DNA from: Tagaea sp965279565
GTDB lineage: Bacteria > Pseudomonadota > Alphaproteobacteria > CACIAM-22H2
NCBI GenBank assembly: GCA_965279565.1
Contig: OZ257249.1
Span: forward strand, 1,736,001 to 1,800,000
DNA length: 64,000 bases
Reading direction: 5' to 3'
The notes under the pieces were generated by a model. It ran no database searches and was not told the origin of the DNA. It saw nothing but the letters and a program-made list of their open reading frames with translations. A program made the position numbers and the translations under genes. Numbering within the stretch: the first letter of the stretch is position 1; the number at the start of each line of letters is the position of its first letter. Positions 7,519 through 20,182 of this stretch are shown piece by piece.

Positions 7519-10500
7519 ATGGACGACAAGAAGACCGGTTCCGGACCCCGCCGCCTGCGCACGATCGAGGCGCAGCCCGACACGTCGATCCGTGCGGCCA
7601 ACGATCCGGGCGGCCCGGTCTACGAACCGCTGCCGCCCGTCGGGCGCCGGAGCTTCCTCGTCGCCGCGTCGCTGAGCGGGGCGTGGATCGTCGCCGTGCT
7701 CTGGTACGCGAACGCGCAGGTCGGCTTCTCGGCTTTCGGCGAAATGCTCCCGCACGAGCTGGGCGCGTTTGTCGGCGGGGCCGCGATGCCGCTGATGGTG
7801 CTGTGGTTCGTGTTCGCGTATCTCGCGCGCGGCCGCGATCTCGCGCGCCATGCGCGTGCGCTCGAAGTGCGTCTTTCCGAGCTCGCCTACCCGGCCGAGC
7901 GCGCCGAGATCAAGCTGCGCACCATCGGCGAAAGCCTGCACGAGCAGGCGCAGGCACTGGCCGCCGCGTCCGACAGCGCCACGAATCGCCTTTCGGAGGC
8001 GCGTCAGGGCCTGTCGACGCAGGCAAGCGAGCTGACGACCGTTTCGGATCAGGCCGCGATGCGCGCCATGCAGGTGATGGCCGGCCTTCGCCGCCACGCC
8101 GACGGGCTGGAGCGCGTCACGGCACTTCTGTCGAGCCGCGTGCAGGTCGTCGAGGCCGCCGTGCGCGAGCAGGCCGATGCGCTGTCGGGTGCCTCCGACC
8201 GCGCGCTGTCGCAGTCGCGCGAGATCAACGCCACGCTGCGCGAGCAGATCGAGACGCTCGCCTCGACCAACGAGAAGACCGCCGCCAACGCCGGTGCCAT
8301 CCGCGAAGCGCTGCGCGAGCAGTCGCAGGACCTTGCCGAGACGACCGAGCGCGCGCGGGCGCGTGCGGCCGAAATCCGCTCGATCCTCGCCGACCAGAGC
8401 TCGGCCCTGATGGACGCCACCGAAGGCGCCCTCGACCGGGCGCGCGAAGTGGGCGAGTTGCTGCGCAAGCAATCCGAAGCCTTCGCCGACGCCGCCGAAA
8501 CCGCCGAGGGCCGTGCGAGTGCGGCATCGGTCGAGATGGGCTCCGCCCGCCGCTCGGCCGAAGCGGCCAGCGACAATCTTGCCGAAGCGTCGGACAAGCT
8601 GCTGACGCTCGCGCGCGAGCTTGCCAAGCAGAGCGAGACGACCCAGAACGCGCTGCGCGCCCAGATGGCGACACTCGCCGAGACCGCCGGCGACGCGCAG
8701 ACGCGCGTCGACACGGCCGGTGCCGCGATCCGCGAACGCACCGACGACGTGACGACCGCCGCCGTGCGGATGAACGACGTCGCCACGAATCTGGGTGCGG
8801 AAACGCGCAACCTGCAGGCCACGCTCGAGCGGCTTGCAGCGCGCACCGAGGCGTCGAGCGAATCGGTCCGCCGCCAGGGCCACGAGCTTGCCACCGCCGC
8901 CGACCAGGCCGTCGCGCGCGTGCGCGCGGCGGGCGAGGCGTTCCACACCCAGTCGCGCGAGCTGGCCGATGCCGCCGCACAGGCGCTGGCGCGCGTGGGC
9001 GCCACGACTGCCGGATTCTCGGAAGTCGCGCGCGAGGTGAGCCTGCGCACGCAGGAAGCCGAGGCGAAGGCCGCCGCGATCGGCGAGGACATGCGCCGGC
9101 ACGGGACTGGCCTCGTCGAGGCGGCCGACACGGCCGGCCGTTCGGCGAGCGAGGCGGGGGCGAAGCTCGCGCGCGAGGTCGAGACGATCCTGCGCGCATC
9201 GGGCGCACTCGCGGCCGAAGCGCTGTCGACCGAATCGATGCTGCAGACCGAAACGCATCTCGTCGCCGAAGCCGCCACGCGCGCGCGCGCGTCGGTCGAG
9301 GGGGCAGGTGCCGCGCTGAAGGCGCGCATGGAGGATCTCGACGCGTCGAGCCGGCGCGTAGGCGAATCGCAGGTGGCCCTCGACGGACTTGCCCAGCGCA
9401 GCCAGGAATCGCTCGACCGCGTCGCCGCGCGCGTCGACGCCTCGGGCGAGGTCGCGCGCCGTCGCGCCGACGAACTCGTCGTCGCCGCCGACCAGGCCGC
9501 CCAGCGCGTGCGCGTCACCAGCGAAGGCTTCCGCGTGCAGGCGCAGGACATGGTCCATGCGGCCGATCTGGGTCTCGTGCGCGCCGAGGAGCTTGGCGCC
9601 ACGCTCAAGCGCCGCGCCGAGGAGATCGATTCCGCCAGCGAACGCACCACCCAGCGCCTCGACACGCTCGCCGAACACGTGCGCGCGCAGTCGGTCGTGC
9701 TGTCCGACACGGCGGGCGAGACCGCGCAGAAGCTCGGCAATTCGGGCGAGGCGGTGCGCCTCAAGGTCGAAGCGCTCGAAGGGGCGGCCGATGCCGCGAT
9801 CGCGCGTCTTGGCGACGCGGCGACGTCGGTCGACCGGCGCGCCAAGGATCTCGACACGACGGCTTCCCTCGCCGCCCAGCGGCTCGAGGAAAGCGGCGAG
9901 AAGCTGCGCGCGCGCGGGCTGGAAGCGGAGGCGAACGTCGCCGCCGCGACCCAGCGCCTCGATGCGACGGCACTCGCCCTCGGCCAGGACGCGCGCGAGG
10001 TGGCGACCGCACTCGACCGTGCCGCCGCGCGCATGGAAGCGACCGGCGAGGTCGCGCGCAACGAGGGTGCGCAGCTCGAAGTAGGTGCCGAACAGGCATC
10101 CGCGCGCGTGCGCGCCGCGGGCGACGGGTTCCGTCAGGAAACGCAGGGGCTGGTGCGCGCCGCCGAGACCGGCATGGCGCAGGCCGACGCCTATGCCGAA
10201 GCGCTCAAGCACCGCGCCGAGGAAATGGTGCAGACCTCCGCGCGCGTGGGCGAACGGCTCGACGCGCTGCACGGTTCGTTGCGCGGCCAGACGATCGAGC
10301 TTGCCGAGACGGCGAGCCAGAAGGCCGGCGAGCTCGACCGGGCGGGCGAAACGCTGCGCCTGAAGGCCGAAGCGATCGACGCGACGGCCGAGGCCGCGCG
10401 CCTGCGCATCGACGAAGCCGCAAGCGACGTCGCGCGCAACGCCAAGGATCTGGATGCGACCGCGCATCAGGCGACCCAGCGCCTGCGCGACGGGGCCGAA

Positions 10501-13440
10501 CAGCTGCGCCAGCGCACGATGGAAGCGGAATCCAACGTCGCCGCCGCGACCCAGCGTCTCGACGCGACCGCCGCCTCGCTCGCCAAGGACGCGCACGACG
10601 TGGCTGTCGCCGTCGACCGCGCCTCGGCGCGCATCGAGGCGACCGGTGCGGTGGCCGTGCGCGAGAACGAACAGCTGGTACTCGCGGCCGACCAGTCGAC
10701 CCAGCGCCTGCGCGCCACCGGCGAGACCGTGCGGAGCGAGACCAACGCGCTCGTCCATGCCGCCGAAGCGGGAATCGCGCAGTCGGCCGCCTATGCCGAG
10801 ACGCTGCGCCAGCGCGGCACGGATCTTTCCGAGACCGCCGGACGCGTGGGCACGCAGCTCGGCGAGCTGCACGAGGGCCTGCGCATGCGGACGATCGAGC
10901 TCGGCTCGGTCGCCGAGGACAAGACCGCGATTCTCGAACGCTCGGCGGAGACGCTGCGCCTGGGCACCGAGGCGATCGACGCCGCGGCGGCCGCCGCACG
11001 CCTGCGCCTCGACGAGGCCGCCGGCGACGTGGCGCGCAACGCGCGCGATTTCGACGCGACCGCGCATCAGGCCACCTTGCGCCTGCGCGAAGGGGCCGAA
11101 GCGCTGCGCCAGCGCGCCGGCGAGGCCGACGCGAGCATCGCCGCGACGACCCAGCGCCTGGATTCCAGTGCGGCATCCCTCGCCAAGGACGCGCACGAGA
11201 CGGCCATCGCCGTCGACCGCGCGACCGCCCGCATGGACGCGAGTGCGGAAGCCGCACGGCGCGAGAACGAGCAGATCGTGCTTGCCGCCGACCAGTCGGC
11301 CGCGCGCATCCGCGGGGCGGGCGAGACGTTCCGCACCGAAACGCAGGCGCTGGTGCATGCGGCCGAGCAGGGGCTTGATCGTGCCGGCCAGCTCGAGACC
11401 GCGATCGCGCAGCGCGCACTGGAGACCAGTGCCGCCGCCGACCGCGCGCTCACGCGCCTCGACGAGGCGGCCGATTCGCTGCGCAAGCGCGGGCTGGAGA
11501 TGACCGAGGTTTCCGGGGCGGCCGTGCTGTCGATCGGCGGTGCCGGCCAGGCGCTGCGCCGCGAGAGCGAGGAACTGGCGAGCGCATCCGCGCAGTCGGC
11601 CACGCGCGTCAACGAGATCGCGGCCTTGCTCGACCAGCGTTCGGGCGAACTCGCCTCGATCGCGGCCCAGGCGGGCCAGCGGCTGCGGGAGACGTCGGAA
11701 TCGCTGCGCGCGCGCACGGGCGAACTGGAAGGGTCGGCCGAGCGTTCGGCGATCCGCGTGGGCGCCATCGACGCGGCCCTGCGCGACCAGACGCTGGCGC
11801 TGCTGAAGGGGATCGAGCAGGTCTCCGGCCGTGCCGGCGAAGTGGGTGCGGTGCTGGAAAACCAGGTCGCCGCCGTCGCGCGCGCGTCCGACGACGCGAC
11901 GGCGCGCCTGCGCGCGTCGTCCGACGTGTTCCGTGACCGCGCCACCGAGATGCAGGCGCTGTCCGTCGCCACGACCGAGAAGGTCTCGGCGACCGGTGCC
12001 GAAACCGAACGCCGGCTGCAGGCACTTGCCACGCAGGCGGTCGAGACGTCGGCCCGCCTCGACGAGAGCGGCGAGGCTTTCCGCCAGCGCCTTGCCGACA
12101 TGAACCGCGCCGCGACCAGCGTGGGCGGCCTGATGGCCGAGGCGAGCGAGACGTTCCGCCGCCACACCGGCGACCTGCAGGTCGCGGTCGACGGGGCGCT
12201 GTCGCGCATCGGGCAGGCCGGGCAGGCCATGCGCGAGCGCACGGTCGACCTCGGCGGTGCGGCCGACGCGGCCGAGGCGCGCCTGTCGATGGTCGCCGAA
12301 CTGCTGCGCGGCAATGCCGGCTCGCTCGCCGACATCGCCGACCGTTCCGCGATCAAGCTCGACGCGCTGGGCGAAGCGCTGGTGCGCCGGGCGGCCGAGC
12401 TTTCCGCCATGTCCGATGGTACTGCGGCCCGTCTCGCCACGGTCGACGCCACGCTCGGCGAGCAGCGCGAGAATCTCGTGCGCACGCTCGAGACGCTGGG
12501 CGATCGCGCCAACGAGCTGGGCCAGGTCCTGCGCGGCCAGGCCGACCATCTCAACGGTGTGGTCGCCGAAGCGGGCGAGCGCCTTTCGGAAGTCGGCGCG
12601 CAGTTCGACCGGCAGGCCCGCGAGGCCGCGGATGCCGCGACGGTCGCGAGCCAGCGCATCGGCGAGACCGGAACCTCGCTGCGCCGGCGCAGCGACGAGC
12701 TGCAGTCGGCCGCACAGGACGGCGGCATGAAGCTCGAAGCGACCGGCGAAACCTTCCGCCGCCGCGCGGAGGAGGTCATGGCCGCTGTCGGCCAGGCCGC
12801 CGCGCGCATCGCGGGCGTGGGCGAAAGCTTCGCGCGCCAGACGCGCGAGCTGGGCGTGGCGATGGATGCCGCCGAGCGGCGCATCGCGGAAGCCGAACGC
12901 CTGCTCGCGGTCCAGTCCGAGACGCTGGATGCCGCGGCCTCGAAGGTCACGCGCGAAGCAAGCGACGCGACCGACGCGTTCCGCCGCCAGGCCGACGATC
13001 TCGCCGCCGCCGCCGCATCGGCGAACGACGCGCAGTCGCGCCTCACCTCCAGCGAGTTCGAGGCCAAGCGCGGGCGCTTCCTGCGCGCCTCGCGCCTCGT
13101 CGTGGAGGGGCTCAACTCGCTGTCGATCGACCTTGCGCGCACGCTCGATCCGAGCGTGACCGACCGCGTTCTGAAGGAGTTCCTCGGCGGCGACCGCGGC
13201 GTGTTCGTGCGCCGCCTCTTGCGCCTCAACTGGGGAACGACGGGCCGCGTCGTGCAGAAGCGCTACGGCGAGGACGCCGATTTCCGCCGCTACGTGACCG
13301 ACTATCTCTCGCAGTACGACCGCCTGATCGCCGACGCGCGCGAGGCCGATCCGGAAAACGTGCTCGTGTCGACCTTCCTGTCGGCCGACGTCGGCAAGCT
13401 CTACATGACGCTGGCGTCGATCGTGGGCTGGAAGAAGTAG
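7519..13440 (+). CDS. Giant membrane-anchored helical-repeat protein (growth-pole-ring / apolipoprotein-like)
   Basis: A 1973-residue protein whose ATG lies 41 bases after scpA. A basic, proline-containing cytoplasmic head (1-43) precedes two membrane helices (about 45-65 and 83-103). An almost uninterrupted Ala/Glu/Arg-rich helical rod follows (about 110-1830). The C-terminus is globular and distinct (about 1840-1973), with RRLLRLNWGTTGRVVQKRY and a VGKLYMTL end. The rod contains a long-range repeat of exactly 200 residues. Overall plan, size and C-terminus resemble the giant apolipoprotein-like growth pole ring protein of Agrobacterium and similar rhizobial proteins. Structural similarity is seen; function in polar growth or envelope organisation is inference. 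The complementary strand also stays open over the whole gene, which is a codon-bias artefact. Confidence 0.8.
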   Translation: MDDKKTGSGPRRLRTIEAQPDTSIRAANDPGGPVYEPLPPVGRRSFLVAASLSGAWIVAVLWYANAQVGFSAFGEMLPHELGAFVGGAAMPLMVLWFVFAYLARGRDLARHARALEVRLSELAYPAERAEIKLRTIGESLHEQAQALAAASDSATNRLSEARQGLSTQASELTTVSDQAAMRAMQVMAGLRRHADGLERVTALLSSRVQVVEAAVREQADALSGASDRALSQSREINATLREQIETLASTNEKTAANAGAIREALREQSQDLAETTERARARAAEIRSILADQSSALMDATEGALDRAREVGELLRKQSEAFADAAETAEGRASAASVEMGSARRSAEAASDNLAEASDKLLTLARELAKQSETTQNALRAQMATLAETAGDAQTRVDTAGAAIRERTDDVTTAAVRMNDVATNLGAETRNLQATLERLAARTEASSESVRRQGHELATAADQAVARVRAAGEAFHTQSRELADAAAQALARVGATTAGFSEVAREVSLRTQEAEAKAAAIGEDMRRHGTGLVEAADTAGRSASEAGAKLAREVETILRASGALAAEALSTESMLQTETHLVAEAATRARASVEGAGAALKARMEDLDASSRRVGESQVALDGLAQRSQESLDRVAARVDASGEVARRRADELVVAADQAAQRVRVTSEGFRVQAQDMVHAADLGLVRAEELGATLKRRAEEIDSASERTTQRLDTLAEHVRAQSVVLSDTAGETAQKLGNSGEAVRLKVEALEGAADAAIARLGDAATSVDRRAKDLDTTASLAAQRLEESGEKLRARGLEAEANVAAATQRLDATALALGQDAREVATALDRAAARMEATGEVARNEGAQLEVGAEQASARVRAAGDGFRQETQGLVRAAETGMAQADAYAEALKHRAEEMVQTSARVGERLDALHGSLRGQTIELAETASQKAGELDRAGETLRLKAEAIDATAEAARLRIDEAASDVARNAKDLDATAHQATQRLRDGAEQLRQRTMEAESNVAAATQRLDATAASLAKDAHDVAVAVDRASARIEATGAVAVRENEQLVLAADQSTQRLRATGETVRSETNALVHAAEAGIAQSAAYAETLRQRGTDLSETAGRVGTQLGELHEGLRMRTIELGSVAEDKTAILERSAETLRLGTEAIDAAAAAARLRLDEAAGDVARNARDFDATAHQATLRLREGAEALRQRAGEADASIAATTQRLDSSAASLAKDAHETAIAVDRATARMDASAEAARRENEQIVLAADQSAARIRGAGETFRTETQALVHAAEQGLDRAGQLETAIAQRALETSAAADRALTRLDEAADSLRKRGLEMTEVSGAAVLSIGGAGQALRRESEELASASAQSATRVNEIAALLDQRSGELASIAAQAGQRLRETSESLRARTGELEGSAERSAIRVGAIDAALRDQTLALLKGIEQVSGRAGEVGAVLENQVAAVARASDDATARLRASSDVFRDRATEMQALSVATTEKVSATGAETERRLQALATQAVETSARLDESGEAFRQRLADMNRAATSVGGLMAEASETFRRHTGDLQVAVDGALSRIGQAGQAMRERTVDLGGAADAAEARLSMVAELLRGNAGSLADIADRSAIKLDALGEALVRRAAELSAMSDGTAARLATVDATLGEQRENLVRTLETLGDRANELGQVLRGQADHLNGVVAEAGERLSEVGAQFDRQAREAADAATVASQRIGETGTSLRRRSDELQSAAQDGGMKLEATGETFRRRAEEVMAAVGQAAARIAGVGESFARQTRELGVAMDAAERRIAEAERLLAVQSETLDAAASKVTREASDATDAFRRQADDLAAAAASANDAQSRLTSSEFEAKRGRFLRASRLVVEGLNSLSIDLARTLDPSVTDRVLKEFLGGDRGVFVRRLLRLNWGTTGRVVQKRYGEDADFRRYVTDYLSQYDRLIADAREADPENVLVSTFLSADVGKLYMTLASIVGWKK
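9351..11750 (+). repeat. Four 600-bp (200-residue) tandem superrepeats inside the giant gene
   Basis: The segment AATQRLD recurs with codons at 9951, 10551 and 11151, exactly 600 bases apart, and an aligned degenerate copy (SSRRVGE) lies at 9351. Associated blocks keep the same phase: AVDRASARIEATG, ENEQLVLAADQS, LVHAAEAG, ARLRIDEAASDVARN and LRDGAEQLRQR. A further diverged unit upstream (LERLAARTEAS near 8824) is offset by 588 bases. The central two units are the most alike, which suggests recent duplication or homogenisation. Unit borders are arbitrary. Confidence 0.8.
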
Positions 13441-13447
13441 CGGTTCC

Positions 13448-14557
13448 TTACGCCCGCCATTCGGGCACGGCACGCGCCATCGCCCAGAGCAGCCTGTCGA
13501 GGGCGGGGGCCATGCCGTCCTTGCGCTGGCGCGTGTTGGTGAGGCCGGCCCAGCACAGGCCGCGCGCCGTGCGCACCATCAGCGTCGCCGTGCCGGCAAG
13601 GCTGCCGCCGTGCCAGCGGTTGCCGGCCGGGTTGATCGACCAGCCGCACGCATAGCGCGGGTTCGCCGCGGTACCGGTGACCATCGCCTTCGTGGCGGCG
13701 GCACTCAGCAGCGGCGGGCCGGCGGCATCGGCGAACAGCGCCACGTCGGATGCGCTTGCGAGCCAGCCGCCATGCGCGTCCATGCGCCGCACATTGATCG
13801 CATAGGGATCCTGCCCGTCCTGCCCGTGATAGCGCACCTCGTCGGGCCGCCGTTCGGCCAGCGTGTTGCCGGCGAGCGCCATGCCGGCCGCACCGGCCTG
13901 TGCCAGCACGGCCTCGCGCACATAGGTCTCGTAGGGCTTGCCCGTGACCTTCTCGACGACGCGGCCGAGCAGGCAAAAGCCGAAATTGGAATAGGCGTAC
14001 GCCGTGCCCGGCGCGCTCGCGAGCCGCACGCGCAGGCCTGCCGCGATGACGTCGTCCATGGCGACCAGCGGCGGCATGAACATCGGGTCGGTCGCGTCGT
14101 TGGGCCAGCCGCCGGCCGTGTGCGTCAGCAGGTGATGGACCGTGATCGCGCGCAGGGGCGAAGCTTCCGGGATCGGCCCGCCGGGTTCGCCGAGCAGGCC
14201 CGTGGGGCCGAGTACGCGCGCGTCGAGCGACAGCCGGCCGGCATCGACCAGCGTGAAGATCGCGACCGCCGTGATCGACTTTGAAATGCTCGCCAGCCGG
14301 AACCTGTGTGCTGGAGCGAGCTTCGTGCCGGCGACATTGTCGGCGAGGCCGAATGCGGCGGCGTAACCGACGCGCCCGCCCTGCGCGAACGCCACGCTCA
14401 GGCCCGGGACGGGAAATTCGCGAAGATAGCCGGCGGCGAGTTCGGCGATCCGCGTGCGCGCGGAAGACGAAGGCTCAGCGAGGGCTGCCGCTGCCGTCCG
14501 GGGTGCGACAAGGAATGCGAGTCCGCCCGCCAGCACGCCGCGTCTGGATATGCGCAT
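13448..14557 (-). CDS. Tat-exported serine hydrolase, class C beta-lactamase / PBP family
   Basis: A 369-residue protein with a twin-arginine signal (MRISRRGVLAGG, cleavage near residue 25), predicted periplasmic. The catalytic SxxK appears as SISKS (about 92-96), the YxN motif as YSN (near 202), and the late triad as HGGSLAG. This set defines serine beta-lactamase-like esterases and DD-peptidases; the substrate cannot be read off. LTHTAGGW is the family's conserved block. The gene converges on the giant gene with only 7 bases between stops and no evident terminator. Confidence 0.88.
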   Translation of the reverse strand: MRISRRGVLAGGLAFLVAPRTAAAALAEPSSSARTRIAELAAGYLREFPVPGLSVAFAQGGRVGYAAAFGLADNVAGTKLAPAHRFRLASISKSITAVAIFTLVDAGRLSLDARVLGPTGLLGEPGGPIPEASPLRAITVHHLLTHTAGGWPNDATDPMFMPPLVAMDDVIAAGLRVRLASAPGTAYAYSNFGFCLLGRVVEKVTGKPYETYVREAVLAQAGAAGMALAGNTLAERRPDEVRYHGQDGQDPYAINVRRMDAHGGWLASASDVALFADAAGPPLLSAAATKAMVTGTAANPRYACGWSINPAGNRWHGGSLAGTATLMVRTARGLCWAGLTNTRQRKDGMAPALDRLLWAMARAVPEWRA

Positions 14558-14603
14558 CGCGCGATCCTCCCCGGCGCCATCCTAGCGCGCCGGACGCGCG
14601 CGG

Positions 14604-15101
14604 TCAGTAGAGCGAGCCGTCCACCCGGAAGACCAGCGAATAGCACAGCAGGATCGAGATCGCGGAGCCGCCGCAGGTCATCGGGACCATCAGGTTCTCG
14701 ACCGTCTTGTGGCGGTCGTTGTGGCCCAGGACCAGCCGGCCGCGCCGCCACGTGGATTCGCCCGTGCGCGCCATGTGCTTGTAGCGGTCGAGGAAATGCG
14801 GCTCGCGCGCGATCCGGTCGCGGTGCAGTTCCATGAAGGACTGGCCCGTCGGGTCGCGTTCGAGCGAGGCGACCTCCATCGTGCCGCACAGCCGGTAGGA
14901 AAGCGCGAAGGGATCGTGCGACACGTCGAGCATCCAGATGCGCGGCAGCAGGTCGGGGATGTCGACGGGATCGAAGGCGCGGCGCGACGGCGGGCCGCCG
15001 TCGGGCGCGATCGCGCGCACATATCGCCACAACCGGTCGATTTTCGGATGCCAGCCGGGAATTCCCGCAGGCGGGACGATTTCGAAGGAAACCTGGGACA
15101 T
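14604..15101 (-). CDS. PAS_5-family single-domain protein
   Basis: A 165-residue protein consisting of one alphaproteobacterial PAS_5 domain: a helical start (DRLWRYVRA), then PPSRRAFDPVDIPDLLPRIW and SYRLCGTMEV. No output domain is attached. Such proteins are common stand-alone sensors or adaptors in this class; ligand and partner are unknown. A TATATAAG stretch upstream (near 15131-15138 on the minus strand) could serve as a -10 region. A second member of the family lies at 45239-45748. Confidence 0.75.
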   Translation of the reverse strand: MSQVSFEIVPPAGIPGWHPKIDRLWRYVRAIAPDGGPPSRRAFDPVDIPDLLPRIWMLDVSHDPFALSYRLCGTMEVASLERDPTGQSFMELHRDRIAREPHFLDRYKHMARTGESTWRRGRLVLGHNDRHKTVENLMVPMTCGGSAISILLCYSLVFRVDGSLY

Positions 15102-15165
15102 GTGCCTGCGGGTCGAAGGGCGATGCCCTACTTATATACCATGACCGGCAGGCAGGCGGCGACCG

Positions 15166-17877
<2,712 letters not shown>

Positions 17878-18075
17878 GCAGACAGACCTCGATAATCGCG
17901 GAATTCGCCGACGGGCGGGCCCCGGCGCGGGCAGGGGAGAGATAGGGCCATAAAAGGGGCGTGTCAACGCGGCCCTCGCGGCCCGTTTTGCATCCCTGTC
18001 CGGCCTTGTTCGCGCCCGCTCTCCCGTGCAAGAGTTCCGCCGCCCATTTCCGGGCCCGATGAAAGGATTCTTCCG

Positions 18076-18939
18076 ATGCTTCGCCTTGCAGCACGCCTTG
18101 CCGTCCTTGCCGTGCTGACCGGCCTTGCCGGCGCCGCCGCGGCGCAGGCGCCGCGCCCCGTGCCGGTCCCGCCGGGCGAGGATCCGGTCGTCGCGCGCGT
18201 CGAGGGTGTCGCCATCCGCCGCTCGGACGTGGTCAATTTCCAGCGCTCGCTGCCCCCGCAGCTCCAGCAGATGCCGGTCGAGGCGCTGTTCGAGCCGATC
18301 GTCGAGCGTCTCGTGTCGCAGAAGCTGATCGCGGCACAGGGCCGCAAGGACAACCTGCAGAACGATCCCGAAGTGAAGGCGCGCATGCTCCAGTTCGAGG
18401 AGCGCGTGATGCAGGAGACCGTCCTCAACCGCATGCTCGAGAAGCGGATGACCGACGCGGCGCTCCGCGAGCGCTACGCCGTCTACCAGAAGGAAAATCC
18501 CGGCCGCGAGGAGATCCGCGCGCGCCACATCCTTGTCGCCAACGAGCAGGCGGCCCAGGGCATCATCGCCGAGCTCGGCAAGGGCGGCGATTTCGCCAAG
18601 ATCGCCGGCGACCGGTCGATCGATCCGGCCGGCAAGCAGTCGGGCGGCGATCTCGGCTTCTTCGGCAAGGACGACATGGTGCCGGAATTCTGGAACGCGG
18701 CCTCGGGCCTCAAGGAAGGCGAGACGACCAAGGCGCCGGTGAAGAGCCAGTTCGGCTGGCACGTCATCCGCGTGGAGGAACGCCGCGCGGCGACCGAAAG
18801 CTTCGAGGAGCTGCGCGAGAAGCTCGCCGGCGACATGTCGCAGGAACTGATGAACGGCTATGTCGAGGATCTGATCAAGAAGGCGAAGGTCGAGCGTTTC
18901 GCCATCGACGGCAAGCCGCTTCCCGCCCCCGCCAAGTAA
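18076..18939 (+). CDS. Periplasmic parvulin-type peptidyl-prolyl isomerase
   Basis: A 287-residue protein with a Sec signal peptide (about 1-24, ending AAAAQA). A SurA/PrsA-like N-terminal chaperone segment follows (about 35-140). A parvulin domain (about 150-245) carries IRARHILVANE, GGDLGFFGKDDMVPEF and FGWHVIRVEE. It probably assists folding of exported proteins in the periplasm, consistent with its place opposite secA. The C-terminal helix (YVEDLIKKAKVERF) is also family-like. It lies 10 bases before argJ, probably cotranscribed. Confidence 0.9.
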   Translation: MLRLAARLAVLAVLTGLAGAAAAQAPRPVPVPPGEDPVVARVEGVAIRRSDVVNFQRSLPPQLQQMPVEALFEPIVERLVSQKLIAAQGRKDNLQNDPEVKARMLQFEERVMQETVLNRMLEKRMTDAALRERYAVYQKENPGREEIRARHILVANEQAAQGIIAELGKGGDFAKIAGDRSIDPAGKQSGGDLGFFGKDDMVPEFWNAASGLKEGETTKAPVKSQFGWHVIRVEERRAATESFEELREKLAGDMSQELMNGYVEDLIKKAKVERFAIDGKPLPAPAK

Positions 18940-18949
18940 GTCCCCAACC

Positions 18950-20182
18950 ATGTCGCACGCCGTTTCGCCGCTCGCACCCGCGTCCTTTCCCGTCCTTCCC
19001 GCCATCGGCGGCATGCGTCTGGCCACGACGCTGACCGGCATGCGCTACAAGGGCCGCGACGACATGTTCCTTGCGGCGTTCGTGCCGGGAACGGCCGTCG
19101 CGGGCGTGTTCACGTCGAACAAGATGCCGGGCGTGCCGGTCGACTGGTGCCGCAAGTACATCGGCGGCGGCCGGGCGCGCGGTCTCGTCGTCAATGCGGG
19201 CAACGCCAACGTCTTCACAGGCAAGGCCGGTGCGGCAGCCTGTGCGGCGACCGCGAAGGCGGCGGCGGCGGCGCTGGGCTGCAAGACCGGCGAGATCTTC
19301 CTGTCGTCGACCGGCGTGATCGGCCAGGTGCCGGACGGCGCCAAGCTCGCGGCCGCGACGAAAGCGGCTTCGCTGCGCCTCGGCACCGCCTCGATCGAGG
19401 ATGCCGCGCGCGCGATGATGACAACCGACACGTTCGCCAAGGGTGCGGGTGCCACCGCGCGCGTCGGCGGCAAGACCATCCGTGTGGCCGGGATCGCCAA
19501 GGGCAGCGGCATGATCGCGCCCTCGATGGCGACGATGCTGGCCTATGTGTTCACCGACGCTTCCGTGTCGCCCGCCCTGCTGCAGGCGATCCTGAAGGAC
19601 GTCGCGGCGCGCACGTTCAACGCGATCACGGTCGACGGCGACACGTCGACGTCGGACACGCTGCTCGCCTTCGCGACCGGTGCCGCCGGCAACAGGACGG
19701 TCTCGAAGGCGGCGTCGCCGGAAGCCGCGGCTCTGCGCAAGGTGATCGAGGCCGTGTGCCTCGATCTCGCCATCCAGGTCGCCCGCGACGGCGAGGGTGC
19801 CCAGAAGCTCGTGCAGGTCGATGTGACGGGGGCCGCCAGCGACAAGGCCGCGCGCACGATCGGCATGGCGATCGCCAATTCCCCGCTCGTCAAGACCGCG
19901 ATCGCCGCGGCCGACGCGAACTGGGGCCGCATCGTGATGGCCGTGGGCAAGAGCGGCGAGAAGGCCGATCGCGACCGGCTGAAAGTATCGGTCGGCGGCA
20001 CCGTGATCGCGCGCAAGGGCATGCCGGTCCCCGGCTACGACGAAGCGCCGGTGGCGGCCCACATGCAGGGGCGCGACGTGCGCATCGCGGTCGATATCGG
20101 CCTCGGCAAGGGCAAGGCGCGCGTGTGGACCTGCGATCTGACCCACGCCTATATCGACATCAATGGCAGCTACCGGAGCTGA
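18950..20182 (+). CDS. argJ: Bifunctional ornithine acetyltransferase / N-acetylglutamate synthase
   Basis: A 410-residue arginine-biosynthesis enzyme that recycles the acetyl group from acetylornithine to glutamate and, in the bifunctional form, also uses acetyl-CoA. The self-cleavage site is KGSGMIAPSMATML with the nucleophile Thr at about 195, splitting alpha and beta chains. Other landmarks are LVVNAGNANVFTG (79-91), IFLSSTGVIG and AITVDGDTSTSDT. The length is normal. The final 20 bases overlap the start of the Nudix gene. Confidence 0.97.
   Translation: MSHAVSPLAPASFPVLPAIGGMRLATTLTGMRYKGRDDMFLAAFVPGTAVAGVFTSNKMPGVPVDWCRKYIGGGRARGLVVNAGNANVFTGKAGAAACAATAKAAAAALGCKTGEIFLSSTGVIGQVPDGAKLAAATKAASLRLGTASIEDAARAMMTTDTFAKGAGATARVGGKTIRVAGIAKGSGMIAPSMATMLAYVFTDASVSPALLQAILKDVAARTFNAITVDGDTSTSDTLLAFATGAAGNRTVSKAASPEAAALRKVIEAVCLDLAIQVARDGEGAQKLVQVDVTGAASDKAARTIGMAIANSPLVKTAIAAADANWGRIVMAVGKSGEKADRDRLKVSVGGTVIARKGMPVPGYDEAPVAAHMQGRDVRIAVDIGLGKGKARVWTCDLTHAYIDINGSYRS

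Noticed and set aside
7399..13473. A continuous minus-strand open frame of about 2000 codons opposite the giant gene
   Set aside because: Strong GC-third-position bias and the absence of TTA/CTA/TCA codons on the plus strand keep the complementary frame open. The translation is low-complexity Arg/Ala/Gly with no domain, while the plus strand has a clear start, membrane helices and a structured C-terminus.
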